Positions 51,573 through 59,588 of a stretch of 64,000 bases of DNA are shown here, piece after piece. The DNA comes from Aliarcobacter sp. (lineage in GTDB: Bacteria > Campylobacterota > Campylobacteria > Campylobacterales > Arcobacteraceae). Under the pieces are notes generated by a model. It searched no databases. It had not been told where the DNA came from and saw nothing but the letters and a program-made list of their open reading frames with translations. A program made the position numbers and the translations under genes. The DNA lies in NCBI GenBank assembly GCA_028703945.1, contig JAQVLW010000004.1, positions 1-64,000 of the forward strand, given 5' to 3'. The first letter of the stretch is position 1. Every line of letters begins with the position of its first letter.

Positions 51573-53336
51573 CTGTTTTTTTATAAACTCTAAATAGTGT
51601 CCCTCTTTTTCTTCCAACTCTTTGTGATTTCCACTTTGTACGACTTTTCCTTCATCTATTACATAAATGATATCAGCATTTTTTACTGTACTTAATCTAT
51701 GGGCTATTGTGATTACTGTTTTATCTTTTAAAAATTCTTCTAAATCACTAAACAATTTTACTTCAGTGTGAACATCTAAAGCTGATGTTGATTCATCAAA
51801 TATTACAATAGCTGGATTTGCAATAATCATTCTGGCTATTGATAATCTTTGTCTTTGACCACCACTTAATCTAATTCCATGTTTTCCAACAATTGTTTCA
51901 AGACCATTTGTCATATTTTCGACAGTTTGTAAAAGTTGTGCAATTTTTAGTGCTTTAAAAATTTCTTCATCACTTATATTTTCATTTCCCATGGTAATAT
52001 TAAATCTCAAAGTATTATTAAATAAAATAGGCATTTGTAAAACTAAAAAAATATTTTCTCTAAGACTTTGTTTATTTAGTTTATCAATACTAATATCATT
52101 ATAAAAAATATCTCCAGAGTTTTTAGCATAAAAACCAGAAATAATATTTGCAATAGTAGTTTTTCCACTACCACTAGCACCTATAATTGCTACTTTTTCA
52201 CCTGATTTTATATCAAAAGATATATTTTTTAATACTTCTTTGTCTTCATTGTAATTAAAACACAAATTTTTTATATGAATATCTACTTTTTTAGAGTTGG
52301 AATCTAGTGTTAAAGTTCCATTTTTTTCTTTCTTTAATTCTAATATTTTATTTATACGAGTCATCGCCGTATTTGCACTGGCATATGCGTATTGAATGGT
52401 TAAAATATCTTGAACAGGTGTTAAAATAAACCAAATATATCCAAACATAGCAAACATTAATCCTATTGATAAATCACTATAAGCTACAAGTAAAAGTCCT
52501 CCTGCTCTGAAAATTTCAAAGGCCATTAGAAAAATTGTAAATGAAAATCTTTCATAAGCTACACTTTTATAGTTAAATTCATTTGAAGTTTGTTGAATAT
52601 TTTTTGCTTTATTTATTGAGTCTTTAAAAAAGAAGTTTTCTTTATTACTAGCTTTTATTTGTCCAAATAAATCTAAAGTTTCATTTATATTATTTTGAAA
52701 TTCTTCTATCGCTTTATTTTCTTCTTTTTTTAAAATACCAGTTTTTTTGGAAATTTCTTTTGAAAGAATCATAATAATTGGCTGAATAAATAAAATCATA
52801 AGCCCTAAAATTGGATTTATTGTGATAATTACAATGGCAACAGCAACTAAAGTTAAAATTGAAGCTATAAATTTACTAGCAACCGTAACTATAAAATTAT
52901 CTAAAGTATTAACATCTGTTACCAAATTTGCGCCAATTGAACCTGAACCCAAACTTTCATATTCATTCATATTTACAAGTTCAAGATGATTTAAAAGTTT
53001 TTCTCGTATTTTAAAAGTTACATATTTTGATATTTTTGTAAATATTTTAGTGATTAATACACTAATCAAAAAATAAATTATACGAAGAAATAAAACAATA
53101 AAAGTTACAATTGCAATATAATAAAAAGCAGTGGTAGTTCCAAAAAGTTCATTAATATTATTTACAAAAAAATCAGGTTTTTTTAATAAAACTTCATCAA
53201 CTAAAAGTGGTAAAAGTAACGGAATTGGAACACTTATTATTATTGCAAGTATTGTAATAATTTGCCCAATAATAAGAGATTTTTTATTATCTAGAAGTAG
53301 TTTAAATATATATTTTAGAGATATTTTATTATTCAT
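51564..53336 (-). CDS. ABC-type exporter, fused membrane and ATPase domains
   Basis: 590-aa half-transporter. Six transmembrane helices in the first 310 residues, then an ATPase with Walker A GASGSGKTT, signature RLSGGQRQRLSIARMI, Walker B IVIFDESTSALD and an H-loop TIAHRLS. An MsbA/LmrA-like lipid, peptide or drug exporter that would act as a homodimer. It overlaps the upstream pseudo-receiver regulator gene by 8 nt, so the two are an operon. Substrate unknown. Confidence 0.9.
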   Translation of the reverse strand: MNNKISLKYIFKLLLDNKKSLIIGQIITILAIIISVPIPLLLPLLVDEVLLKKPDFFVNNINELFGTTTAFYYIAIVTFIVLFLRIIYFLISVLITKIFTKISKYVTFKIREKLLNHLELVNMNEYESLGSGSIGANLVTDVNTLDNFIVTVASKFIASILTLVAVAIVIITINPILGLMILFIQPIIMILSKEISKKTGILKKEENKAIEEFQNNINETLDLFGQIKASNKENFFFKDSINKAKNIQQTSNEFNYKSVAYERFSFTIFLMAFEIFRAGGLLLVAYSDLSIGLMFAMFGYIWFILTPVQDILTIQYAYASANTAMTRINKILELKKEKNGTLTLDSNSKKVDIHIKNLCFNYNEDKEVLKNISFDIKSGEKVAIIGASGSGKTTIANIISGFYAKNSGDIFYNDISIDKLNKQSLRENIFLVLQMPILFNNTLRFNITMGNENISDEEIFKALKIAQLLQTVENMTNGLETIVGKHGIRLSGGQRQRLSIARMIIANPAIVIFDESTSALDVHTEVKLFSDLEEFLKDKTVITIAHRLSTVKNADIIYVIDEGKVVQSGNHKELEEKEGHYLEFIKKQLI

Positions 53337-53988
53337 TATTAGTTTGAATATCTATTCTATATCCTGTCCCTGACACATTCTTAATAAGCTCTTTATATAC
53401 TTTTTTTCTTAATTCTTTAACTAAAGATCTTAATGAATCTTGTGTCATTTCACCATTCCATATTTTTTGATTTATTTCTTCATAATTTAAAGAACAATTA
53501 TGATTTTTAATTAAAAAGTCAAAAAATAGAATCTCTTTTTTAGTTAATAAAACAATAGAATTATTTTTAAATAAAGATTTATTGTATTTATCATAAATGA
53601 AATCATTTCCTAAGTTTAAAATATTGGATTTATTTGAATCAAGAGTTTTTACACAATCTTTTAAAATATCAATAAATACATTCATACAATCTAAATTTTG
53701 GATAAATTTGACATATTGAAGTTCTAAACCTTCCAATAAATGTGTATGATTTAATTCATCTAAAATAGCAATAATTTGTATTTGATTATTTAAAACTCTA
53801 ATTTTTTTCAAAAGTTCAGAATTATATTTTGTAATTACAAAATGAATTTCATTCGTATTTATTAGTTCTATTAATTCATCATGATGTTCATATTCAAATA
53901 AATTATTTGTAAAAGAAGAAACATGATTACTGAACTCATCATTAAGATTTTTTTTGTAACAAATGTTTAAAGATTTTAAGGCTTTCAT
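53329..53988 (-). CDS. OmpR-type regulator with degenerate receiver domain
   Basis: 219 aa from ATG 53988 (MKALKSLNI). The C-terminal half is an OmpR/PhoB winged helix (SIVLLTKKEILFFDFLIK, MTQDSLRSLVKELRKKVY, GTGYRIDIQTN). The N-terminal half has the length of a receiver but not its acidic pocket or phosphorylatable Asp: the site reads HFVITKY. So it probably acts without phosphorylation. It overlaps the ABC exporter gene and likely regulates it. The opposite operon holds a complete response regulator. Confidence 0.78.
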   Translation of the reverse strand: MKALKSLNICYKKNLNDEFSNHVSSFTNNLFEYEHHDELIELINTNEIHFVITKYNSELLKKIRVLNNQIQIIAILDELNHTHLLEGLELQYVKFIQNLDCMNVFIDILKDCVKTLDSNKSNILNLGNDFIYDKYNKSLFKNNSIVLLTKKEILFFDFLIKNHNCSLNYEEINQKIWNGEMTQDSLRSLVKELRKKVYKELIKNVSGTGYRIDIQTNNE

Positions 53989-54068
53989 GTAAATTCCTAG
54001 AAGCAAAATTTATTATTTATTACTTTATGATAACATTATTTTAACAACTACGTACTCTTTTTATTAAT

Positions 54069-54100
54069 AGATTCTAAATTTTTTTTTATTTGTAGAATCT
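54069..54100. promoter_or_regulatory. Inverted repeat AGATTCTA-N16-TAGAATCT between two regulatory operons
   Basis: Perfect 8-bp arms in the 183-nt spacer between the pseudo-receiver/exporter operon and the DUF1104/two-component operon. The spacing places the arms about three helical turns apart. Candidate operator for either regulator; a terminator is unlikely because it lies upstream of both. Confidence 0.45.
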
Positions 54101-54138
54101 TAAAAGTACACTATCTACAATTATTATACATTTAATAT

Positions 54139-54147
54139 GCTACAATC
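54139..54147 (+). promoter_or_regulatory. Extended -10 element of the DUF1104-two-component operon
   Basis: TGCTACAAT is an extended -10 (TG-n-TACAAT) 25 nt before the ATG at 54172, leaving a short leader of about 18 nt. Confidence 0.5.
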
Positions 54148-54171
54148 AAAATAAAAAATAGAGTTTAAAAA

Positions 54172-54402
54172 ATGAAAAAAATCGCAATTATATTTCTTTT
54201 ATTGTTCACTTTTCTTTTTGCAAAACATGAAGATTACTCAGAAATGAGTACTCAAGAACTAATAGCAATTATTGGTTATGTAAAAGATGAAAATAAAGCT
54301 CAATTTATTAAAGAGTTGAATTTACGAATTCCAACAATGACACAAGATGAAAAAGTTCAGTTTGAACAAAATATCAAAGAGTTGAAACAAAATGAAAACT
54401 AA
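54172..54402 (+). CDS. Small secreted DUF1104-family protein
   Basis: 76 aa with a signal peptide (MKKIAIIFLLLFTFLFA) and a short mature domain (YSEMSTQELIAIIGYVKDENKAQFIKELNLRI) matching the DUF1104 pattern known from Campylobacter and Helicobacter periplasmic proteins. It overlaps the response regulator by 11 nt. It may be the signal or accessory for the kinase encoded downstream, as small periplasmic proteins often are, but this is inference. Confidence 0.75.
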   Translation: MKKIAIIFLLLFTFLFAKHEDYSEMSTQELIAIIGYVKDENKAQFIKELNLRIPTMTQDEKVQFEQNIKELKQNEN

Positions 54403-55060
54403 AATATTATTATTAGAAGATGATTTGAATTTAAGTGACACGGTTTGTGATTATCTTGAAGAAAAAGGTTTTGAAGTAATTTGTGTTTATGATGGAGAAG
54501 AAGCGCTAAGTTCTATTTATGAGAACTCTTTTGATTTATTATTACTTGATGTAAATGTACCAATTAAAAATGGTTTTCAAGTATTAAAAGAGATTAGAAA
54601 AGATGGAAATAATACACCAGCTATATATATTACTTCTTTAAATTCTGTTGATTCACTTGAACAGGGATATTCTAGTGGTTGTGATGATTATATTAGAAAA
54701 CCATTTGAATTAAAAGAGCTTTTAATTCGTATTCAAACAATATTAAAAAGAGAGTTTTCACAAAAAAGTGAAATTGTTAATATCACGGAAACTATAACTT
54801 TTAATTCAATATCAAGTGAATTAAAAGATGCAGATAAAGAAATTAAATTAAATTTGAAAGAGTTAAAACTTCTAAAATTCTTTTTACAACATCCAAATGA
54901 ACTTTTAGTTCATGATAGAATTTATGATTATGTTTGGGATTATGATGAAGAGTATAGCGATAACTCTTTAAGAACTTATATAAAAAATCTTAGAAAGATT
55001 TTAGGGAAAGATAAAATTGTTAGTCTTAAAAAACTCGGGTATAGATTTAACCAAAAGTGA
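54392..55060 (+). CDS. OmpR-family response regulator
   Basis: 222 aa. Receiver with acidic pair EDD at the start, phosphorylation Asp in LLLLDVNVP (about residue 52) and conserved Lys in IRKPFELKEL. The C-terminal winged helix contains LNLKELKLLKFFLQHP and SDNSLRTYIKNLRKILG. Overlaps the downstream kinase by 44 nt. A pair of TTCACAAT repeats with 11-bp period upstream of 56617 is a candidate binding site. Confidence 0.92.
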   Translation: MKTKILLLEDDLNLSDTVCDYLEEKGFEVICVYDGEEALSSIYENSFDLLLLDVNVPIKNGFQVLKEIRKDGNNTPAIYITSLNSVDSLEQGYSSGCDDYIRKPFELKELLIRIQTILKREFSQKSEIVNITETITFNSISSELKDADKEIKLNLKELKLLKFFLQHPNELLVHDRIYDYVWDYDEEYSDNSLRTYIKNLRKILGKDKIVSLKKLGYRFNQK

Positions 55061-56204
55061 AACTAGAACACTTTTAGGTTTTAGTTTTTTATACTCTTTT
55101 CTTGTTTTAGTAATCTTAAGTGTTGTGTCTTATTTATATTATCAATTTCAAAAAGATTTAATGCTTCAAGAAAAAAGACAAGTATTACAAAACTATTCAA
55201 ATGACTTGATATTTAGGTTAAAAGACTTACATGTTAATATAGATAAAAATAATATTTATCCAAGAGATGAAAGATTTAATTCTGCTATTTTTGATAGTAA
55301 TAAAAAAAAGATTTTTTCTACACTAAAATCTAATGATGTAAGTTTAGATGATATTATTTATTTAAGTCATAACCAAATACATTTTATAAAAGAACCTGAA
55401 TCTTACTATTTAGGAAGTAAATATATAATAGTCGAAGTTCTTGATGATGGAATTTGGTTTGAAGTAATTAGATATAAAATAGGAATATCTTTTTTATTAG
55501 CATTTACTTTTATGATGGTTTTGGGTTATTTTATACTTAAACAAGTTTTAAAACCAATGCGAGATGCACTTCATTTACTTGATAGATTTATAAAAGATAC
55601 AACCCATGAATTAAATACTCCTGTAACTGCAATTATTACAAATATTGAAATGATTGATAAAAGTAGTTTGGATGCAAGGTTATTGAAAAAAATAAATAGA
55701 ATAGAAATAGGTGCAAAAACTATTTCAAATATTTATGAAGATTTAACATTTGTTACACTGAATAATCAAATTATTTCAAATAATGAAGATATAAATCTTT
55801 CAAATTTATTAAAACAAAGAGTAGATTATTTTAACAGTTTAGCAACCATAAAAAGAGTAAATTTTCATTTAAATATAAAAGATGATGTTTTTATTGTTTG
55901 TGACATAAAAAAGATAACTAAATTAATTGATAATATTTTATCCAATGCCATAAAATATAATAAAATTGCTGGATTTATAAAAGTGAAATTAAACTACAAT
56001 ATTTTAAGTATTGAAGATAGTGGAAAAGGAATTGAAAAAGAGAATCTAAAAAACCTTTTTGAAAGATATTCAAGATTTGATAAAAGTGTTGGTGGATTTG
56101 GAATTGGTTTAAATATAGTCTCTTTAATCGCAAAAGAGTACAATTTAAAGATTGATATTAAATCTCAAATTAATGTGGGAACAACAGTGGAAATAACATG
56201 GTAA
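55017..56204 (+). CDS. Membrane sensor histidine kinase
   Basis: 395 aa. Two N-terminal membrane helices (about 21-43 and 156-178) enclose a small sensor loop; H-box THELNTPV (His about 198); N-box ILSNAIKYNK; G-boxes DSGKGIEKEN and GGFGIGLNIV. TTG 55017 is taken as start (AGGGA upstream) because no ATG precedes the first helix; the true start could differ by a few codons. Overlaps the regulator by 44 nt. Followed (7-nt overlap) by a small cytochrome. Confidence 0.9.
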   Translation: MLVLKNSGIDLTKSETRTLLGFSFLYSFLVLVILSVVSYLYYQFQKDLMLQEKRQVLQNYSNDLIFRLKDLHVNIDKNNIYPRDERFNSAIFDSNKKKIFSTLKSNDVSLDDIIYLSHNQIHFIKEPESYYLGSKYIIVEVLDDGIWFEVIRYKIGISFLLAFTFMMVLGYFILKQVLKPMRDALHLLDRFIKDTTHELNTPVTAIITNIEMIDKSSLDARLLKKINRIEIGAKTISNIYEDLTFVTLNNQIISNNEDINLSNLLKQRVDYFNSLATIKRVNFHLNIKDDVFIVCDIKKITKLIDNILSNAIKYNKIAGFIKVKLNYNILSIEDSGKGIEKENLKNLFERYSRFDKSVGGFGIGLNIVSLIAKEYNLKIDIKSQINVGTTVEITW

Positions 56205-56545
56205 AAATTGTATTTATATTTTTTATAACAACGCTAATATCTTTAAATGCAGCAAAAATTGATGATACTATTTATGATACAAATTGTGTACGATGTCACT
56301 CAAAGTTACCAGTTGCAATAGATAAATATTTTTATAGATATTTATTGAAATATAGTAGTGAAAAAGCTGTAAAAGAAGCAATGTTCGATTATATGAAAAA
56401 TCCATCAGTAGAAAAAACTATTATGTCAGAATCTTTTATTACGAGATTTGGTATAAAAAAGAAAACAAATTTAAGTGATGATAAATTAATGGAAGCATTG
56501 GATATTTACTGGAATGAATATAAGGTTTTTGGTAAACTAAAATAA
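56198..56545 (+). CDS. Small periplasmic monoheme c-type cytochrome
   Basis: 115 aa with signal peptide (MVKIVFIFFITTLISLNA) and a single heme-binding motif CVRCH (about residue 32). The rest is helical and Lys-rich, ending YWNEYKVFGKLK. Resembles small di-haem/mono-haem proteins such as DHC. It overlaps the kinase end by 7 nt, so it is in the same operon; a role in redox sensing with the kinase is possible. Confidence 0.83.
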   Translation: MVKIVFIFFITTLISLNAAKIDDTIYDTNCVRCHSKLPVAIDKYFYRYLLKYSSEKAVKEAMFDYMKNPSVEKTIMSESFITRFGIKKKTNLSDDKLMEALDIYWNEYKVFGKLK

Positions 56546-56555
56546 CTAAAATATT

Positions 56556-56574
56556 TTCACAATACATTCACAAT
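56556..56574 (+). promoter_or_regulatory. Direct repeat TTCACAAT-N3-TTCACAAT, candidate OmpR/PhoB-type site
   Basis: Two identical 8-mers with an 11-bp period, the signature of OmpR/PhoB-family tandem binding. They occupy the -35 region of a TATACT (56582-56587) upstream of the glycine-zipper gene. The nearest regulator of this class is the one at 54392. Confidence 0.62.
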
Positions 56575-56616
56575 TGGGATTTATACTTTCATCATAAATA
56601 TAATAGGAGTTATAGA

Positions 56617-57054
56617 ATGAAAAAAATATTATCAATGTTTCTTATTACAAGTTCTTTAGTTTTTGCAGATAATAATTCAATAGGACTTGATACTCTTGTT
56701 GGAGCTACAATTGGTGTGGCAATTGGTAATCAAATTGGAAGAGGAAATGGGAAAGACGTTGCAAGAGTTGCTGGTGGATTAATTGGTGCAGGTATTGCAA
56801 ATAATTCAAGAACGCCATCTTATTCTTCTAATCCTAATTATAATAATTCTTATAGAGATGATTATTACAGAGATGATAATTATGAAAGAACAACAACTTA
56901 TGTAAGAACTGATAGATATTACGATGATGACTATTATTATAGAAGACAACCTGCACAAGTTACTGTCGTTTATCAAAATTACGATAGATTCCCACCGCCT
57001 CCAAGATACTATTATGAAAGACATCACGGTCATCATGGCGGATATAGGAGATAA
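56617..57054 (+). CDS. Glycine-zipper envelope protein with Tyr/Asp/His-rich tail
   Basis: 145 aa with signal peptide (MKKILSMFLITSSLVFA). The mature N-terminus is a glycine-zipper helix pair (TLVGATIGVAIGNQIG, AGGLIGAGIAN), as in outer-membrane Rick_17kDa/SlyB-type proteins, but the lipobox Cys is absent. The tail is low-complexity, with repeated YRDDYYRDD and a HHGHHGGYRR end. No catalytic motif. Preceded by the TTCACAAT repeats, so probably controlled by the neighbouring two-component system. Confidence 0.78.
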   Translation: MKKILSMFLITSSLVFADNNSIGLDTLVGATIGVAIGNQIGRGNGKDVARVAGGLIGAGIANNSRTPSYSSNPNYNNSYRDDYYRDDNYERTTTYVRTDRYYDDDYYYRRQPAQVTVVYQNYDRFPPPPRYYYERHHGHHGGYRR

Positions 57055-57057
57055 AAT

Positions 57058-57093
57058 AAAAAAAGACTCAAATGTTTCATTTGAGTCTTTTTT
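57058..57093. terminator. Bidirectional terminator between glycine-zipper and flagellin genes
   Basis: 14-bp perfect stem AAAAGACTCAAATG/CATTTGAGTCTTTT with loop TTT, flanked by A- and T-runs. Confidence 0.92.
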
Positions 57094-57097
57094 ATTT

Positions 57098-57925
57098 CTA
57101 GCTAAGAAGTCTTAATACATTTTGTTGATTTACACTTGTAGATTGAACTTGTCCATAAGCTCCTATTTGAGCTAAAATATTTTGTTTAGAAAAGTTTGAT
57201 GATTCTTTTGCATAATCTGTATCAAATAATGAAGCAGCATTTAAAGTACTTGTTTGTTGTGTAAGAAGGTTTCTACTTGAACTTTCAAGCTGTTTTTGAG
57301 TTGTTCCAAATTCTGTTCTTACTTCATTTAATCCATTTATTGCGTTATCTACACTTTTTAAAAGATCTCTTGCATCACTTGCAGAAAAAGTTGTTGAATT
57401 TTGATTTACAAGAGCTGATAAACCTAATCCTTGTGTATTTGATTGAATACTTGAAGATTCTATTATATCTTCACCTTTTAATCCTGATTGATATTGTTGA
57501 GAATCTGAAGCTGAACTATCAGTAGAGCTTTTTTGAAGTAAAGTTTGACCATTATAGTTTGTACTACTTGCAATTTTATCAAATTGGTTAAGTTGAGCTT
57601 TTATCTCTTTTAAAATAGCATCTCTTCCTTCTTTACTTGTAGTATCAGTTGAAGCTTGAAGAAGTTTTTCTTTTATAGTATCTAAGATTTTTGATTGTTC
57701 GTTTGTTGCACTTGATGCTATTTGGCTTGATGCTATGGCTGAATTTGTATTTTCAATAGCCTGAGAATAACCGTTTGATTGAGCTAACAAACTATTCGCT
57801 ATTGATAAACTTGAAGCGTTATCACTTGATTGGTTTAATTCAATTCCTGTTGCAATTCTAGCTAAAGACTGATTGGCACTTGCATAAACATTTTGGTTTA
57901 TTGTAGAGTTTGAATTTATTTGCAT
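57098..57925 (-). CDS. Compact flagellin-like protein (FlaC-like)
   Basis: 275 aa. Conserved N-terminal (MQINSNSTINQ, LARIATGIELNQSSDNASSLSIAN) and C-terminal (ESSNFSKQNILAQIGAYGQVQS...NVLRLLS) flagellin D0/D1 helices, with a Ser/Gln/Asp-rich short central part and no D2/D3 surface domain. This is the layout of C. jejuni FlaC, a flagellin-like protein secreted by the flagellar apparatus rather than forming the filament. It stands alone, away from a flaA/flaB tandem. Strong ribosome site AAAGGAG. A minor filament subunit is the alternative. Confidence 0.85.
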   Translation of the reverse strand: MQINSNSTINQNVYASANQSLARIATGIELNQSSDNASSLSIANSLLAQSNGYSQAIENTNSAIASSQIASSATNEQSKILDTIKEKLLQASTDTTSKEGRDAILKEIKAQLNQFDKIASSTNYNGQTLLQKSSTDSSASDSQQYQSGLKGEDIIESSSIQSNTQGLGLSALVNQNSTTFSASDARDLLKSVDNAINGLNEVRTEFGTTQKQLESSSRNLLTQQTSTLNAASLFDTDYAKESSNFSKQNILAQIGAYGQVQSTSVNQQNVLRLLS

Positions 57926-58051
57926 AATATACTCCTTTTATCATTTAATAAATTTTATTCCTTTAAAGATTAAATTATTATTAAGTTTTGATATAATAAG
58001 AACTAAGTTAGAAAAATTATTTTTATAAAAATAATTAAAAAAGAGAAAATA

Positions 58052-58567
58052 GTGATAATAATTGATTTTGAAACAAATAGCAGTAATATTGGTGATGTAA
58101 TAGAAGTAGCAGCGGTTAGAATTGACAAAGATTTTAAGATTTTGGATAAATTCCATAGATATTATTTATCTAGGTATCCTGTTAATTATTTTTCATTTGC
58201 AGTTCATAGATTAACACCTGAATTAATACTTGATTACAGAAAAGATAAATCATATTGTTCTTATTTTACAGAAGATGAAGATTTTTTAGAATTTTGTTCT
58301 TTTTCTGATACTTTAATTGCCCATAATATTTCTTTTGAATTAAGACATATTGATAATAAAGTAAAATTCAAAAAACATATTTGCACAATGGCTGAAAATA
58401 AAGAAATTGTAAAAGCTTATGGAAAAAGTGGAAGATTAAAAAATCCAAAACTAGATGAAACTTGTTTATATTATGGAATTGAATTTGATGGAGATAAATA
58501 TCATAGTGCAACTTATGATGTAACAAAAACCTATGAAATTTTAAAAAGAATGAATATAAAACTATAA
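58052..58567 (+). CDS. DEDDh-type 3'-5' exonuclease domain protein
   Basis: 171 aa, DnaQ-like. ExoI motif IIDFETNSSNIGDVIEVAAV (Asp, Glu), ExoIII-epsilon motif HSATYDVTKTYE (His, Asp). The Exo II position reads HNISFELR, where the family normally has HN..FD, so an Asp-to-Glu change may affect metal binding. GTG start (AAGAG upstream). No polymerase domain, so a stand-alone RNase T/ExoX-like enzyme. Confidence 0.83.
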   Translation: MIIIDFETNSSNIGDVIEVAAVRIDKDFKILDKFHRYYLSRYPVNYFSFAVHRLTPELILDYRKDKSYCSYFTEDEDFLEFCSFSDTLIAHNISFELRHIDNKVKFKKHICTMAENKEIVKAYGKSGRLKNPKLDETCLYYGIEFDGDKYHSATYDVTKTYEILKRMNIKL

Positions 58568-58631
58568 ACAGTAAATATTTACCTACAAGAAGACTTTTTA
58601 TTGTTATAAAATAAAATAAAAAGGATTTCTT

Positions 58632-59588
58632 ATGAAATTAGGAGTATCAGCTTGTTTAATTGGTACACAATGCCGTTATGATGGTATTGGAGCAAATGAT
58701 AAGTTTGTTATTGATGTTCTACAAAAATATTTCCAAACAGTTCCTTATTGTCCTGAAACTATAATTTGGGGAAGTCCAAGGGAAGCTATTCGACAAACTT
58801 TAAGCGAAACTGGTGAACTTAAAATTGTAACTTCTACAAAAAATCCAAAAGATGTGACAACTGAACTTGAAAATGTTTCAATAGAGTGTGCAGATAAAAT
58901 TCAAAATGATGATTTATGTGGTTTTATTTTAAAATCAGCATCACCTACTTGTGGGCTTGAAAGGGTAAAAGTTTATAAGCCTTTTAATGCACCTAGCGTT
59001 AAAAATGGAATTGGAGTTTTTGCACAACAAATCAAAGAAAAATATCCATATTTACCAGTTGAAGAAGAGGGCAGATTAATCGACCCTTGGCTTAGGGAAA
59101 ACTTTTTGATGCAAATTTTTGCATATCAAGATTTACATAATTTTCTAAAATCAACTCCTACTTTTAATGACTTAGTGATTTTTCACACTTCTTACAAATA
59201 TCTTATTTATTCAAAAGCTCAAAAATCATATACAACACTTGGAAGAATCGTTGCAAACAAAGATAAAAAACAGTTAGATGAAATTTTACTTGAATATAAA
59301 GAAGAGTTTTTAAAAGCAATAAGTCTAAAAGGAAATGTAAATAAAACTTACAATGTTTTACTTCACATGTTTGGATATTTTAAAAAACTAATAACAAAAG
59401 AGGAAAAAGAAGATATTTTACAAGCACTTCAAGAGTTTAAAGACAAAATTATTCCTTTAATTGCCGTTATGAAAATTATAAACTTATATGTAAAAAGATT
59501 TGATGTTCAGTATTTAAAAGTGCAAAAGTTTTTAAATCCATATCCAAAAGAGTTAGCTTTAAGAAGCGATATTAAGGCATACAAATAA
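58632..59588 (+). CDS. DUF523/DUF1722 (YbgA-type) protein
   Basis: 318 aa with an N-terminal DUF523 domain (VSACLIGTQCRYDGIGAND, CPETIIWGSPREAIR, SPTCGLERVKVY; several Cys that may bind metal) and a C-terminal helical DUF1722 (YbgA) domain (HTSYKYLIYSKAQKSYTTLGRIVANKD). In E. coli ybgA lies just before the photolyase gene phr, as here (TAATG overlap). Function unproven; the context suggests a link to light or DNA repair. Confidence 0.9.
   Translation: MKLGVSACLIGTQCRYDGIGANDKFVIDVLQKYFQTVPYCPETIIWGSPREAIRQTLSETGELKIVTSTKNPKDVTTELENVSIECADKIQNDDLCGFILKSASPTCGLERVKVYKPFNAPSVKNGIGVFAQQIKEKYPYLPVEEEGRLIDPWLRENFLMQIFAYQDLHNFLKSTPTFNDLVIFHTSYKYLIYSKAQKSYTTLGRIVANKDKKQLDEILLEYKEEFLKAISLKGNVNKTYNVLLHMFGYFKKLITKEEKEDILQALQEFKDKIIPLIAVMKIINLYVKRFDVQYLKVQKFLNPYPKELALRSDIKAYK

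Noticed and set aside
57277-57525. Plus-strand Leu-rich ORF of 82 aa
   Set aside because: Shadow of the Ser/Gln-rich middle of the flagellin-like gene; the leucine-rich composition is an artefact of the opposite strand.
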